Shown piece by piece: positions 23,111-35,097 of a stretch of DNA of 64,000 nt (the first letter of the stretch is position 1; the number at the start of each line of letters is the position of its first letter). The position numbers and the translations under genes are program-made. Origin of the DNA: Amborella trichopoda (taxonomy: Eukaryota; Streptophyta; Magnoliopsida; Amborellales; Amborellaceae); the NCBI RefSeq assembly GCF_000471905.2, contig NW_006495906.1, positions 2,152,430 to 2,216,429 of the forward strand, read 5' to 3'. The notes under the pieces were generated by a model. It ran no database searches. It saw nothing but the letters and a program-made list of their open reading frames with translations, and was not told where the DNA came from.

Positions 23111-24430
23111 TTTTGACAGAGTCCCGACCTGCCACTTGAGCTAAGGACCGACTCACTGTTCATGTCTCAAGAGTAGGAAGGCATCACACTAGACGATAGG
23201 TCCGCCATGGGTGTGTAGATAAAAGAAAGAAGAACAGGGAAAGAGAGACATGATAGACCAGATGAGGAAGAGAGAGAAATAGATAAAGATGAAAGTAGGA
23301 AAGAGAAAGGGAGAGAATTGATGAGAGAAAAGACGAGAGAGAAAGAGAGAGAAAGGAGGAGGAGAGAGATAGAGATGAGAGAGAAAAGAGGAGAGAAATA
23401 AAGATGAGGAAGAAAAGAGGAGGAGAAAGAAAATTACCTTACCGAAAGGTACCGACTATTTTCTTCTTTTTCCTCTCTCTCTTTCTCCAAGATGTACCCA
23501 TGAACTTAAGCAAGAATTGAAATCTTTATTGAATTATTGAACAATGAACCAAAGGTTCTAGTACAATTACGCATTGCATGTTTATATAAAATTAGCTAAA
23601 TTGATGATAATTGCAATTTAATTGAAATAAAATAAATTAAAAAAATAGGGCGTAAAAGACTGTTTTTCCCTAGCTTAATAATGATGGAATTTCAAAACAG
23701 TCCCTACTGCTGCCCGAGAACTTGCATGATCTTTCGTGACTGATCTGGGGTTGCTTTGATGCCCGTTTAATCAAAGACGATTATTTTTTTGTAGGGCTCG
23801 GCATGGTGATCAATTTGATACCAACTTCGAGCTATGAATTGTGGTTTTTAGGCCACGATCATGAGACTTGAAATTTGCATGAATCTTGAAAACTTCGGAT
23901 CGATAATGTGCTCGTTCCTTGATATTTTTTTATGAATTCTTCATTGTAGTGCACTGATAATTCTGTCATGATCGCGTGGCAACAAACGGAACACGATTTG
24001 GGGCTCGAACAAAGATTTCACAACTTTTGGATTTTGGCCGAAAAAGAATCCGGCTGTCAGAATTTTCAGTCCCTTTGTCTCCTTCGTGTCCAAATCCAAC
24101 AGTTCATCATGTACGGGGTTTGGACCAATGGTAGCCTTGGACCTTACACACACGATGGAATTAGTTTTGTATCGATCTGATCTGTGAACATCGCGATTTG
24201 GTGGTTTGAGTGAGGGATGTCATTGCTGAATTTTCTGCAACTTCTTCACGAATTGGCAACTTCTCTCTAGTTTTTTTCCCCACTCGGGAGTCGGCGTATC
24301 GTATATTGAAACTCTCGTCTTGACGAGATGAACACGCTCACAAAATTTGAGCGTGATCCGACTCGGGAAAAATGGGATATGGGTCCTGAAAGTCACTGCC
24401 CATGACTGTAAAATAAACCACCTTTAATGG

Positions 24431-25343
24431 TGTTTTGGACCAGGGTGGCCACACGAGAATAGTGTGAGGCTCCTCCTATTTAAATGTTTTGCTCATAACT
24501 TTGTCCTGGAGTGTCCGGTTAAGCCGAAACTTGACCCATAGGGGTTTTCGACCGCGCTGAATCCAATGGCAATAGTCAGACATTTGTTTGACACACTGAA
24601 AATATAGATCTAGTTACAGGGTCTAGTTCAAGGTGCTAAAGGCCAATTTTTCAGAAATTGTTTCTTTGTGTTCATTGCCTTAGATATGTCTGATTGAGAT
24701 GAAACTTGGCAGGTGCCATTTTGGAGTACGTATGAAGATCTCGACCAGTTCTGAAGCTATTATGAGATTGTTGAAAATTTCCCTATATGTTAGGCTTTAT
24801 TGACCGGCTTTCGCTTTATTTCGCATCAGGGACTAAGGTGCTGAAAAATGTGTTCAAACAATGGGCCTTTGTAGTTTCTGATCGAGACTATTCACATCAG
24901 CCTCCGTTAATGGAGATTGGTGTAGGGAGGCTGCACGGGAATAGCGTTCGACCTACTCCTTTTTGGTCTTTTACCCAAAACTTTGTCCTAGAGTGTCCGA
25001 TTAAGTTGAAACTTGTCCCATTGGGATTTTTGACTATGTCGGATCCAATAGCTATGGTCCCACAGACTTTTGAAGCAACAAAAATATAATTCTAGTTATG
25101 GGGTGCGTTTCAAGGTGTTGGAAGCTGATTTTTTTGAAATTGTTTCTTTGTTTGCACTGCCTTAGACATGTCAGATTGAGGCGAAACTTGGCAGGTAGTC
25201 TTTTGGAATGCTTTGGAAGATTCTGACCCATTCTAGGGAAATTCTGAGAATGTTGGGAATTTCATTGTATGTTAAAGCTTCATTGACTAACTTCCTCTTT
25301 CTTCCACATTAGGGATCAAGGTGTTGAAAAATGTCTTCAAACA
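24431..25343 (-). repeat. Tandem duplication of the LTR 5' segment in copy B
   Basis: Two diverged copies of a ~430-455-bp unit: ~24,431-24,867 and ~24,890-25,343. Both contain 'actttgtcct(g/a)gagtgtccg', 'tcagattgag'-type and '...gtgttgaaaaatgt' blocks in the same order and end in ttcaaaca. Copy D and the LTR at 55,540 have one unit. Confidence 0.75.
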
Positions 25344-27899
25344 GCTTGCCCCACCAAATGTTTGTGCTTCGAGAGAAGCGAGAAGGGCAACATTCGAAAA
25401 ATTTCCTTCGACTTTATTACTGTTTCTTCCAAGCCACAAGACCACATGAACTCCGAGGAGATTCATGTAACACTACAACTATGATGATCAGACGTTTGGA
25501 TGCAATGTATAGGTTCATCTGGGGAGAATTTAGGGGGAGAAGAGAATTTTTGGAGGGATCCTGTCGAAGTCCACACCCTCAAGGGACTAATTGTGATTCT
25601 AAGAGCTGGGGATTTTGTACGGACCTCGTTGGTCAGGATCAAGCCCATCTGGTAGTCGAGTGCTATGTTTTAAGGCATTGTGCCCACTTGGTCTGGGTTT
25701 CTTTGTTTTTGGATTAACAGCCAAAGATCCTTTAGTAGGCATTGTTTGTTGCTATACTAGGATTGCTTTTGACAAGCATAGTACCTCTGTGGTTCCTCTC
25801 TTGTCGGGTCCAGTCGGGGGACTTTTTGTTGGCCTGTCTCGAAAGTCTGGGCATGTCGGCTAAGGAGGGATTTTGGTGAGGCGGCCTCATGGCGAGGCGT
25901 CACCCAAAGGTCTCTGGTAGGTTCCGCTCTGGCTTTGTCAATTTCTTGCCTTCGTGGGCGTCTTTAGCATTTTGGAGTGTGTCTGTGACCTCGTGGGAAT
26001 AATGCTCTTCCTCATGAGGCTTGTCTTGCCTTTTTGGGTGAGTTTTCTGTTCTTTGAGTCCTTTTTACAAATGGACTCAAGCTGTCGAAATATTTTTCTT
26101 GAAGCTCATATTTTTGGGTCGAGGTATTGTGACACCAGGGATTTTTCTCTTTGAGTGTGGGCTGAATCGACCTGTTGAGGCGAACGCTGCATCAACCTAT
26201 TTATTGGTCCAAGCATCCTTTGTGGATTTTCACTTGAACTTGGGAAGCGGTGCCGTGGAGACAGTTTTCACCAACGGCCTTTTATTTGGGGCTCTTTTAC
26301 CCATGACCTTTTGGCCATGTCCACCCTTTTCTTCCATTTTTACTCCTGGTGCCCTTTCGGGTTTTCACCATGCTCGAGTTTTATTTTCATGGAAATCTAT
26401 TACTCATGGTTTCGTGACCATTCTCGCCAGTCATTTTTACTTATGGCGTTCCCTTATTCAGGTATACACCATGCCCCTTATTTGTTTTTCCTTTTTTTTT
26501 TGTGAAGACGTGTTTATGGTCATGCCTTCTGGACCTGTGCGAAGATTTTTATCGTCATGTCGCCAGGACGAGTACTACAGTTTAAGGTAATACAGCTGGA
26601 CCGCAGTGTATATGAATGGTAGTCTGTAGAGGTCATGGAGTGAGTATGGTGGTGGTTTGACTCACTTGGGGAGGATGGCTTGAGGTTTCCTATGAAAAGT
26701 GGATGATGTATGAATGGAAGGTGGAAAAGTGGTGACCCATTATCTGACAGCGAGTATGGATGGCGGGATGATTCGCCGTTTTGTGAGCATGGGTAAGACT
26801 CACTGGGGAATGATGAAAGGTGATGAAGTAAATGAGCTTATTGGGGAGGTAATGATGATGGTGGGTGCACAGGATGGGTCGGTTAGGGAAGACGTTCGTG
26901 AAGATGCACATAAAGGGGTGTGCGCGTTTGTGAGGGCGTGTTTAAGATCATGCCTCCGGGACCTGTGCAAAGCTATTTATCGTCATGCGGTTAGGACATG
27001 TACTTTGGTCTAAGGTCGTATAGCTTGGACCGCGGCTATGCAGTTTAAAGTCATGCAGCTAGGATCATGCAGTTTAAGGCCATGCAATTAGACCTCTGCT
27101 ACAGTTTAAGGTCATATAGTTTGGACCATGGTGCTAAGTCTTTTTATCATCATGCAGCCAGGACATGAACTAGGGTTTAAGGTCGTATAGCTTCAACCGG
27201 AGCTGTGCAGTTTAAAATCATGTAGCTAGGACCATGTAGTTTAAGGTCATGCAATTAGACCTCCGCTACATTTTAAGGTCATATAGTTTGGACCATGACT
27301 GTGGGTTGCCATGTAGGTGAAGCTCCATGTGGAATATGTTTGTGGATAGCTATCTGACTCCCTGTGATTAAGGCCATACACAAGCAGGGGGTTCAAATGG
27401 AGATGATGGTCTGACAAGGGATGGCAAGCGGAAGTGGACTTCACTGGGTTTAGGGTGCAAGTGTGACTTCCTTAAGGTGAAAGATGGAACTCCATGGGGA
27501 ATGGGCTCATGAAAGTTAAACCGACTCATGGGAATAGGATGGCTTGGTGTGGGACTGACCCATAGGGGATTAAAGGGATAAGCATGTTCCTAACTTCATC
27601 GGGGATCAATGGGCAGCAGTACGGGTGTAATCCCTACTGGGGATGAGCGACAGTGCCAGCTCCTAACTCTATTGGGGATGACATGTCATGGCCTGAGTGC
27701 AACTCTACTGGGGATGACATGTCATGGCTTGGGTGCAACTCTATAGGGGATCGTGGTAAGACACACACAATGATAACCAGGTTCTGGCACTCGTGGAACT
27801 AGAACATGCACGGCGCTAGCATGAGGAATGTTTTAGCACGAGCAGAGGCAACACATGCGGTGTTAGCGTGCGTAGTGACAACACACGCGACGGTAAACT
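25344..27899 (+). repeat. Element 1 internal non-coding region with short repeats
   Basis: No domain found. The 178-codon plus frame at 26,054-26,590 is unrecognised. From about 26,930 the sequence matches 49,990 onward in element 2. It includes repeats of the type 'cagtttaaggtcatgcagctaggaccatg' (26,995-27,300) and two ~40-bp copies of 'tggggatgacatgtcatggc' with a palindromic GACATGTC (27,670-27,740). Confidence 0.6.
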
Positions 27900-28165
27900 T
27901 GGCAGCACAACCGGCGCTAAGAACACAACCGACGCTAGGTGTTTGGGAACACAGCCGGCTCTAAGTGGTTGAGAACACAGCTGGTGTTGAGTGATTGAGA
28001 ACACAGTCAACGTTGAGTGATTGAGAACACAGTCGGCGCTGAGTGATTGAGATGAGTGATTGAGAACACAGCCGGCACTGCGTGATTGAGAACACACTGA
28101 CGCTGAGTGACTGAGAACACAACATGCGCTGAGTGACTGAGAACGCAGTCGATGCTGGGTACGGG
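27900..28165 (+). repeat. 26-bp repeat block 1 (about ten units)
   Basis: Units of the form 'aacacagtcggcgctgagtgattgag', about 26 bp each. It lies 180 bp upstream of the plus-strand TATA box. Confidence 0.85.
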
Positions 28166-28344
28166 CCAATGTTCAAGCCTCTAGCAAAAGTCCGACCCAA
28201 TCTTGGTCTTGAGGTTTCATGATCGACGGTAGATTATATTCGGGTATCCGGTCCGAGCCCAACCCGATCCAGCCCACCGTCATTTGACCTTAAGGGATGT
28301 GACTGGTATTCCTGGATTGTGGGGGACACTTCATGGAAAATCTG

Positions 28345-28355
28345 CCTATATAAGG
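28345..28355 (+). promoter_or_regulatory. TATA box of the antisense unit in element 1
   Basis: cctatataagg followed by 'ggtaaaaccccatt'. The same arrangement (tatataaagg...taaaaaccccatt) is at 51,001 in element 2. It points along the plus strand, toward the plant-mobile-domain ORF that starts about 1.03 kb downstream, and against the direction of gag-pol. Confidence 0.6.
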
Positions 28356-28929
28356 GGGTAAAACCCCATTCTCACCATTTAGCTTAAGGTAAACTGGCTA
28401 AGGTTGTTATAACAGTAAGAGTGAGAGAACTCTCGGTGAGATTTTATCGTCAGCAAATAGGGTACTTCGAATAGGATTCTGCTGAAGTTTGGCGACAAAT
28501 AGGAGAGATCAACAAAGAGAACACCAGGCCTTTGTGAAGTTGCAGGATTTTGCCGACCGGTATAGCGGGACAAGCAGAGAGTTTGCCGAAGGTTCCAGAG
28601 ACTCTGGCCTTCGCTTAGGGTGCTCTAAAGAAAGGAAAAGGGCAAAAGTTGTGACAGGGGATTGCCTTGGGATTTCTGCCATGTTTTGCAATGTGCAGGA
28701 AGGGGAAAGGCTTCGCAATGGGTTTTCTGTGGAAGAGGGGGGTTTTCAGGTGGAAAATCAATGGTCGTAGGAGGCGAACGGTTACCAAAGACGAAGAGTC
28801 GTGGGAGACAAATGGTTGTCAGTCGATACGTGAGAGGACGTGCATTAGTCCATGTCGTAACGACAATTGTCAGGCGGCGTAGCAGGGCTCGAGGTGACAC
28901 GCATAGGATATGTGGCACATATAGGAGAT

Positions 28930-29335
28930 TTGAACACGAGCGACGGTAGTCTTTTGAAAACACAACTGGCTAGGTATTGGCGAACACAGTCGGTGCTGGT
29001 ATTTGGAGCACACAGTCGGTACTGGTATTTGAGCACACAGTCGGCGCTGGTATTTGCAAACCCATTCGATGCTGGTATCAGCGAACACAGTCGGTGCTAT
29101 GCATTAGCAGACACAGTCGGTGCTGGTATTTGGAGCACACAGTCGACACTAGGAGTTAACGGACATAGCCGGTGCTAGGTGTTAGCGGACATAGCCAGTG
29201 CTGGCATTTGGAGCACAAAGTTGGCACTAGGCGTTAATGGATACAACTGACGTTGGTATTTGCGACCTCAGCCGACACTAGGCATTAGCGGACACAACCA
29301 GCACTAGGCATTTGAGAATAGAGCCGGCACCATCT
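28930..29335 (+). repeat. 26-bp repeat block 2 (about fourteen units)
   Basis: Units of the form 'acacagtcggtgctggtatttggagc', sharing the core acacagycggygct with block 1. It ends about 50 bp before the ATG at 29,384, so it would lie in the transcript leader. Confidence 0.85.
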
Positions 29336-29383
29336 TATGCCTTAGTAATTTCCGCACATGAGTAGGTCCTTAACCTTGATAAG

Positions 29384-32300
29384 ATGGCTGAGTCCTCTTA
29401 CAGTATCCTTAATGTGAAGAATCTTCAGAGAGAAGGAGAGGTCAGCACCAATAAAGGTATTTGTGAGAGTCTAGCGAGGGTTGAGCCTATTTGGCTCATA
29501 AATGCATTGTGTAAGCTAGAGTGGCCTCTTAGCGTCACATTCGTTTCCGACCCTATTCTCTTTGAAGTCTGGGGGGAAGGTGATGGTAATGTCCATATTG
29601 AAGAAAGGGTGGCGCTCCTTCATTGCATGGATAGGAATGTGGCCTCAAATGGCAATTTACCCACCTTGGGGAAGAGAATGGTGAAGACCCAAGGGATGAT
29701 GTGGTCTACTTCTGGTCTCCGAGTGAAGGGGGAGCACAATATTGGAAAGACTATTCTTCCTGTACCATCCAAGTGATGGGGTCCTTCATAGACATTCTTG
29801 AACGTGCTTCTTTACTAATGGTAGTTCAGTGCTCCGCTAGCTATTATGATATGTACTCCAACACTGTCAAGGTGCTGCTGGAAACATGGAGTCATGTTAG
29901 CAACACTTGGCTCCTTAGGCATGGGGAAGCCGGGATCTCTTTATTGGACATTCATTTTATTGGCGGCCTTCCGCTGATTGAGGTCATGTATGATGAATTT
30001 GTGCCCCAAAACTCGGTCATCTTTGGTGGTGCTCGCTTGGGGAGAGAGGAACCGCCGGCCAACCTTCAAACTTTTTTTGAGATATACCAGTTGCTTCACT
30101 CCAAGTCTAGCAACAGTTGGGTAACCTTCGCCGAATGGGTGAAATTCTTTTGCAGGGATTACCCTGAGGACGGTCGAAGTTCTTAGAGGAAGAAGGGGAA
30201 GGCAGTTGCTAAGGAGATGTCACCCCTCTATCAACCTGAGACTAGCGACAACTTTGGCTTCTTGGCCGCTTACCTGGCTTTATTCTTATGCAAATTTGTT
30301 ATTCCTGGAGGGGCAGAAGACATCCGACCAGGCACTCTCTATGTGGCTTGTGATATGGCGAGGTCCGTCAATATGCACTAGCTCAACCAGTCTAATGCAA
30401 TATCTACCATGGACAGGGCGCTATATCCAGAGGGAAGGCCTACAAAGGAAAAGAGGGGGGGAATGACATTGTTGGGGTAGAAGCCTTTCCTGGAGATTTT
30501 AAGACTCCATTCCCCATCCATTATGTGTATGTGTGGCTAGGGACCTATTTCCCTTCCACCTATGTGAGGAGTCAGAGCTCATGAGAGAGAATGCCCCCTT
30601 TCTTGATGAGAAATGCTAGTCAAAAGGCTATCTTCCATAGCCCAGGGGAGGCTCGAAGCTTGTTGGGCATGTCTCCTCAAGTATGCGGCGGGTCCCATTT
30701 CCAATTGGGAGCTTTACCGACCGTGCTTTCATCGATGAACTGGGGAAAGAGTTGGACGACGCTCCGATGACTATCAGGGAACTAATGTTTATGTTGAGCA
30801 TTAGAGGGGGACTTTTTCCCTATCGGACCCCGAACTGTGTTAGGCTGGAAGGGTAGTTCCCTCATCGCTTCACCCATCAGCATGAGCTATATCAGAGCTG
30901 CCTTTCTCTATGCTTTTCGAGAAGCGCATGGCAGAGTAAACATTGGGAAAGAAGAAGAGCTTGGGACTCTTCGAGAATGCTGGTTGCCAGAGCATATACA
31001 AACTGTGTGGTCTACATGTTTGGAGGAAACGGAGATTAGCAAGTATGTGCTTCCCCACTTTGGCAGAAGGGTTCAGGTGACCGAGGCCTATGCACGCTGG
31101 TGGAGGCTTATCTGCTCAGGATACTAAGATGTTGATCACCACTGGAAAGGGGAAAACGACAATTGGCATCAAGAGATTTGAATGCTCCCATCCTTGGCGA
31201 AATGATTGACTTGGACTATCCCTGGAATTGGCAGGCTCTTGGGATCCCATGAGAGAGAGCGACTGATGATAATGTGCTGCAATTTCTTGCCATGAAGAAA
31301 AAGAATGGGAGTATCTTTGATAAACTCAGTTATGTCTTTGAATGGAAGGAGGGCTGAAACGTCTCAAGCTGGTAGACCTGCTCGAAGATGCATGGGTTGA
31401 AAAGTTCCTGTGATTTTGGAATCAAGAGGTAGCTCTTCCTCTTCTTATTCTTTCGCTGCTCCTTCAGTGTCACCTTCTGCACTTTATCGATCATATTCTG
31501 CCTCTCCTGAACTGTTTTCTGCTTCTTCAGACACTGAAGTGGATGAGTCTTGCCCTTCTGAGCCTGTTATTATCACTTTTGATCGAGAGGTGACTCCGAA
31601 ACTTGGGGTGGTTTCTCCAGGTCCAAGGGGGATTCTAGAATCAGATGTGTTTCCAATAGAGGTCAATGAGGCTGAAGACCCTACAATCATTTCCCTAGGA
31701 TAGGAACCTATCGCTAACATGGTCTCTAACCCTCAGGAAATTACTGCCCCGACTGAGATAGGGGTTGCAGTAATGGATAATGAGGGCCCATGCATCTTTC
31801 TTGAGGAGTTAGCAAGGCTGTTGAGCATCAAGAGGTTGTTGTCTCAGAAGGCATAGATCAGGGAGGTGAGGGGGTTGAGCTTTTTGTTGCAGAAGTTTTG
31901 GCTACAGAGGATACAAACCAAGTGGAAAAGGCCACGGCTGAGCCTGAAGTGGTAACCATAGAAGATAAAGGCCATAGGGAAAAGGTTACCCCTGAACTTG
32001 TCGAAGCTGAAGTGACTGTTCAGGAGAGTGGGGAACAAGAGAGAGATGCTCACCTTGAACTTGTTAGGGTCATAGCAGATAGTGAGAGACGAGGGGAGAG
32101 GATTGCTTCTGAATATAGGGTGCTCGAGGCTTCGGGATTCACAATTTCTCTAAAATAACAAGTGACTCATATAGATGTCGTTCCTTCGAGCCTAGCCTCG
32201 AAAACCGAAGTCCCTTCAGCAGTGGTGGACCCAGGAGTACCATCCAGACCTATTTTCAGTGGCATTTCTGAGATAATTGTGGGCTTGCTCCATGTAGGTC

Positions 32301-32860
32301 TTCAGGCTCTAAGTGAGTTGCCTCTCACCGAGCTGGACGAGGCAATAGTCAAACTGAGGGAGTTTGCCACTACGACCAACATTTGGGGGGATGCATCAAA
32401 AGTCCCTTCTCATTTTCATGCTACTCTAGATGAACTAGAGAGCTGAAGGTTGCATCATGAGGTTGAGACCAACAGGCTGGCTTCGTTGGAGGCATTAATA
32501 TTACGTCTTTGCGAGGGAATAGATACCTATGAATAGAAGAAGGCCACTATGGTTGCCTGTCAGCTTGGCCTCACGATGGAGGGGAGACCTTGTTTCAACC
32601 GGATGCTTGGAATAAGGGAGGAGATGCGAAAATTAAGAGAGGAATTCAGTGATCTTCAGAAGGAGATGATTCAGAGAAGAGATTTGGATACTTCTTTGGC
32701 TGAGGATCTATCAAAACTCACTCGTACCATCAAATTAGAATCTGCCTCCCTAGGGCAAGAAACTCAAATGGTGGTTGAGCTGAAGGAGCATATCCAGCAT
32801 GTTGACGCTTCTTCCACCATATCTAGAGCAAAGATCAATAAGATCATTGATTGTTTTTAA
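29384..32860 (+). pseudogene. Plant-mobile-domain-like antisense ORF of element 1 (broken)
   Basis: Successive plus-strand segments carry signatures of the aminotransferase-like plant mobile domain family: GISLLDIHFIGGLP near 29,931-29,972, GTLYVACDMARSVNM near 30,330-30,375 and HYVYVWLGTYFP near 30,519-30,554. The C-terminal part has a Ser-rich acidic stretch (31,410-31,703) and a charged segment with coiled-coil-like spacing (32,549-32,860). Members of this family occur both as host proteins (MAIN/MAIL1) and in transposable elements. Here it lies antisense to gag-protease behind its own TATA box, so I read it as the element's additional ORF, not a host gene. It is a fossil with several breaks. 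Function in the element is unknown. Confidence 0.7.
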
Positions 32861-33031
32861 GAGTGTCCTTCCTTTGTCAGTACTTGTAAAAAGTTTGAAT
32901 TCATGAATAAAATGCTCTTCTTTTTTTTGGCAGATTTTGCTGCATGATTTCATTCTTCTTTTTGCTTTGTTGTACCTCTTTTGCTCTTTTTGGGCTTGAG
33001 CACTTCTCGAAACATTTATTGTCTCAAGTGG
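32861..33031. other. Junction between antisense ORF and gag-protease remnant
   Basis: AT/T-rich sequence between convergent coding remnants, with a plus-strand 'aataaaatg' (possible poly-A signal) near 32,905. Pol must have been lost here or nearby. Confidence 0.4.
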
Positions 33032-34960
33032 CTAATACCATAGGCCTTGTTTAGTCTTGTCAGGAGTTGTTGTGGCTTCAATGACTTCGAATGGAGGAGC
33101 AATTGCTTCTTCGCCCCTTAACATTTGATTGGACAAACGCTCATAATTCATTTTCCTCATCATTTGATGAGCATGCTCACTATAAATAGTCCAATCAAGA
33201 GGGGCTTTAGCCTCCATTCGAGGTGCATTTGCTTCGAGCCTGTCATATCTTTTGGTCTCATGCACGAACTTCTTCAGATGTTTTGAAGTGATATGCATAA
33301 CTTTCAATTGGCTCTAGAGACTGCGAACTTCACTTATTAATTCGGCTAGGGGATCCTGTTCTTGAGAGCAGGAAGGTTGTCCTTCAAACTGCTTGCCTCC
33401 CGCCAAACCAGGGAAGTGTAAAACTTGGGGTTGACCACTAGTCTAAACTAGCCCTACGGTGGGATGAGGAACATCCTCTACGCTTATCGAAACTGGGTTT
33501 TGAAAAATCTCGCCACTTCTACTTTCAAGAGTGCAATAAGGACATGCAGGACTTTTTTATGGTCCGGCGTGTAAGTGACTTTTGGAGTCGGGAATTCTAT
33601 CCTCATGACTTCCTCAATTTCGGGAGTGACCTCCAGTTCATCTTCCTGCAAAGGTGACTCTGAAATGGAAGCAAAAGGGGAAGCTTCATCTTCAGGTAGA
33701 GATGGAGATTTTTCAAGGGTAGTGAATAGCATGCTAGGGTTAAGGCGAGTCAAAGGGATAATTTTTCTTGTCTTTCCTCTTCTTTAAACATGTCCACCAG
33801 TGTTCGACCAATGGAACCACCCCTTGGTCGTGGAGCCATAGGCAGCCGAGAAAGATGTTGTAGGAGGTATCGGTGTCGATCACATGAAACTGAGCGTAGG
33901 CATTTAATTCACCAATCTTGAGACGAAGGTGGACAGTACAAGACGAATTCTCTCCTAACTGGTTGAATCTCTTGACTGTGATATGAGTCGGAGTGAGATC
34001 TTCAAAACCTAATCTCAACCGAGTGAGGATTCTCCTTGGGATGAGGTTTCAGTTGATGGGGTATGTATGTAATTCACCGGTCACAAAGAGAGGGCGATCT
34101 TGAAATTTTTCTCTCAATTTCAGATCATCCTTTGAGAAGGTGATTGTCAAACATCCACTCAAGATCGATGGGTCCACCTCAATGGGTTTCACTTCAGCCT
34201 CATACACCTCTGGATAGAAAAGGGCTTGGATCAGAGCCATACGATAGTCCCTTGAGAGCATTTGAGCATCATAGATACTGAGAAAAGCTGAAAGTTTCCT
34301 TAAGTGCCCCATCACATCATATTTCTCCTTTTTATCATCAGCATTTTATGTTCTTGTCCTTGCTTATTGATTTGGGTTGAGAAGCGGGTTTAGGTGGAGA
34401 AGGTTTTCTTTGGCCTGCTGACTGACTTGATTGCATAGCCGGTTTGGTTTGGGTGACGGAGCTTTGAGGTTGGGGCTTAAGAGGTGGCCAGGTATATGGG
34501 ACCAGCAGCCTTACAAGGACTTGGAGGAGGGGTGGATTGCTTGAAGTATTCAGGTGAGGAAGAAGTGATGAATCAGGAAACTTAACGATGCCTAACTTCT
34601 AAGGTGATGCCTGTAGCGTTTTCCCTGATCTCAAGCTTATTTGCCCCGTGTTGGGCGATGCTCCTGAGATTTGTAACATATGGCAAGCCTCTTAAGAATA
34701 AAAGCTCTGCCCCCTTGATTCTCTCAGTCTCTGTTTATAGTCAGGCTCAGGGGACCATTGGGATTTCTTTAGTTTTGACTTCTTGTGTTTCTCTGAAGAA
34801 GATGGCTCTGCTTTGGCTCGAGCCGCCAGAGCATCAACAACTATTAAGAATCCAACTGCCTGGACCAACATCTTTTTCAACCGCCTCCTGTGCGTCCTGC
34901 TTATATTGGTTCCTTCAAGTTATTTGTCACGGGCCTTGAAGTCTTGACACTTCAAGGTTG
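33032..34960 (-). pseudogene. gag/protease remnant of element 1
   Basis: Minus-strand segments resemble the region between gag and RT of Tat-lineage Gypsy elements: YDAQMLSRDYRMALIQAL near 34,210-34,265 and the retropepsin-like phrase HVIDTDTSYNIFLG near 33,845-33,885, followed by an acidic linker (33,484-33,753). The part at 34,692-34,930 is Lys/Ser-rich and gag-like. Broken in several places; fossil. RT and integrase do not follow. Confidence 0.65.
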
Positions 34961-35097
34961 TACTTGCAGGAGACATAAAAGAGGAAGGATGAGAAGCAGA
35001 ATAAGAAGTAGGCGAAGGGTCAGTAGGTGAGGGACTTTTATGGTCGTTCCCCTCATCAGACCGATTTGGCCAATGCACCATACTACTGATGTCATGA

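Larger units (their letters stand above)
21888..25343 (-). repeat. Tat-type Gypsy LTR, copy B (full length, 3.46 kb)
   Basis: Runs from plus-strand TGGTTAGGTG (21,888) to CTTCAAACA (25,343); that is, TGTTTGAAG...CACCTAACCA on the minus strand. It holds a minisatellite, a (GA)n run near 22,911-22,939, a CT tract near 23,470 and the same blocks as copy A, plus a duplicated 5' segment. I take it as the 3' LTR of element 1. Confidence 0.7.

Noticed and set aside
26690-27013. Overlapping frames on both strands near 26,690-27,013
   Set aside because: No domain; they overlap each other and fall in the repeated non-coding region shared with element 2.
28625-29178. Plus- and minus-strand frames over the 26-bp repeats
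   Set aside because: Translations are repeat shadows (alternating Cys/Ser/Leu words); the unit is not a multiple of three and frames shift between copies.
29384-32860. Plant-mobile-domain gene as a functional host MAIN/MAIL1-type gene
   Set aside because: It is broken, lies inside retroelement sequence between Tat-type LTRs, and its promoter module recurs in element 2.
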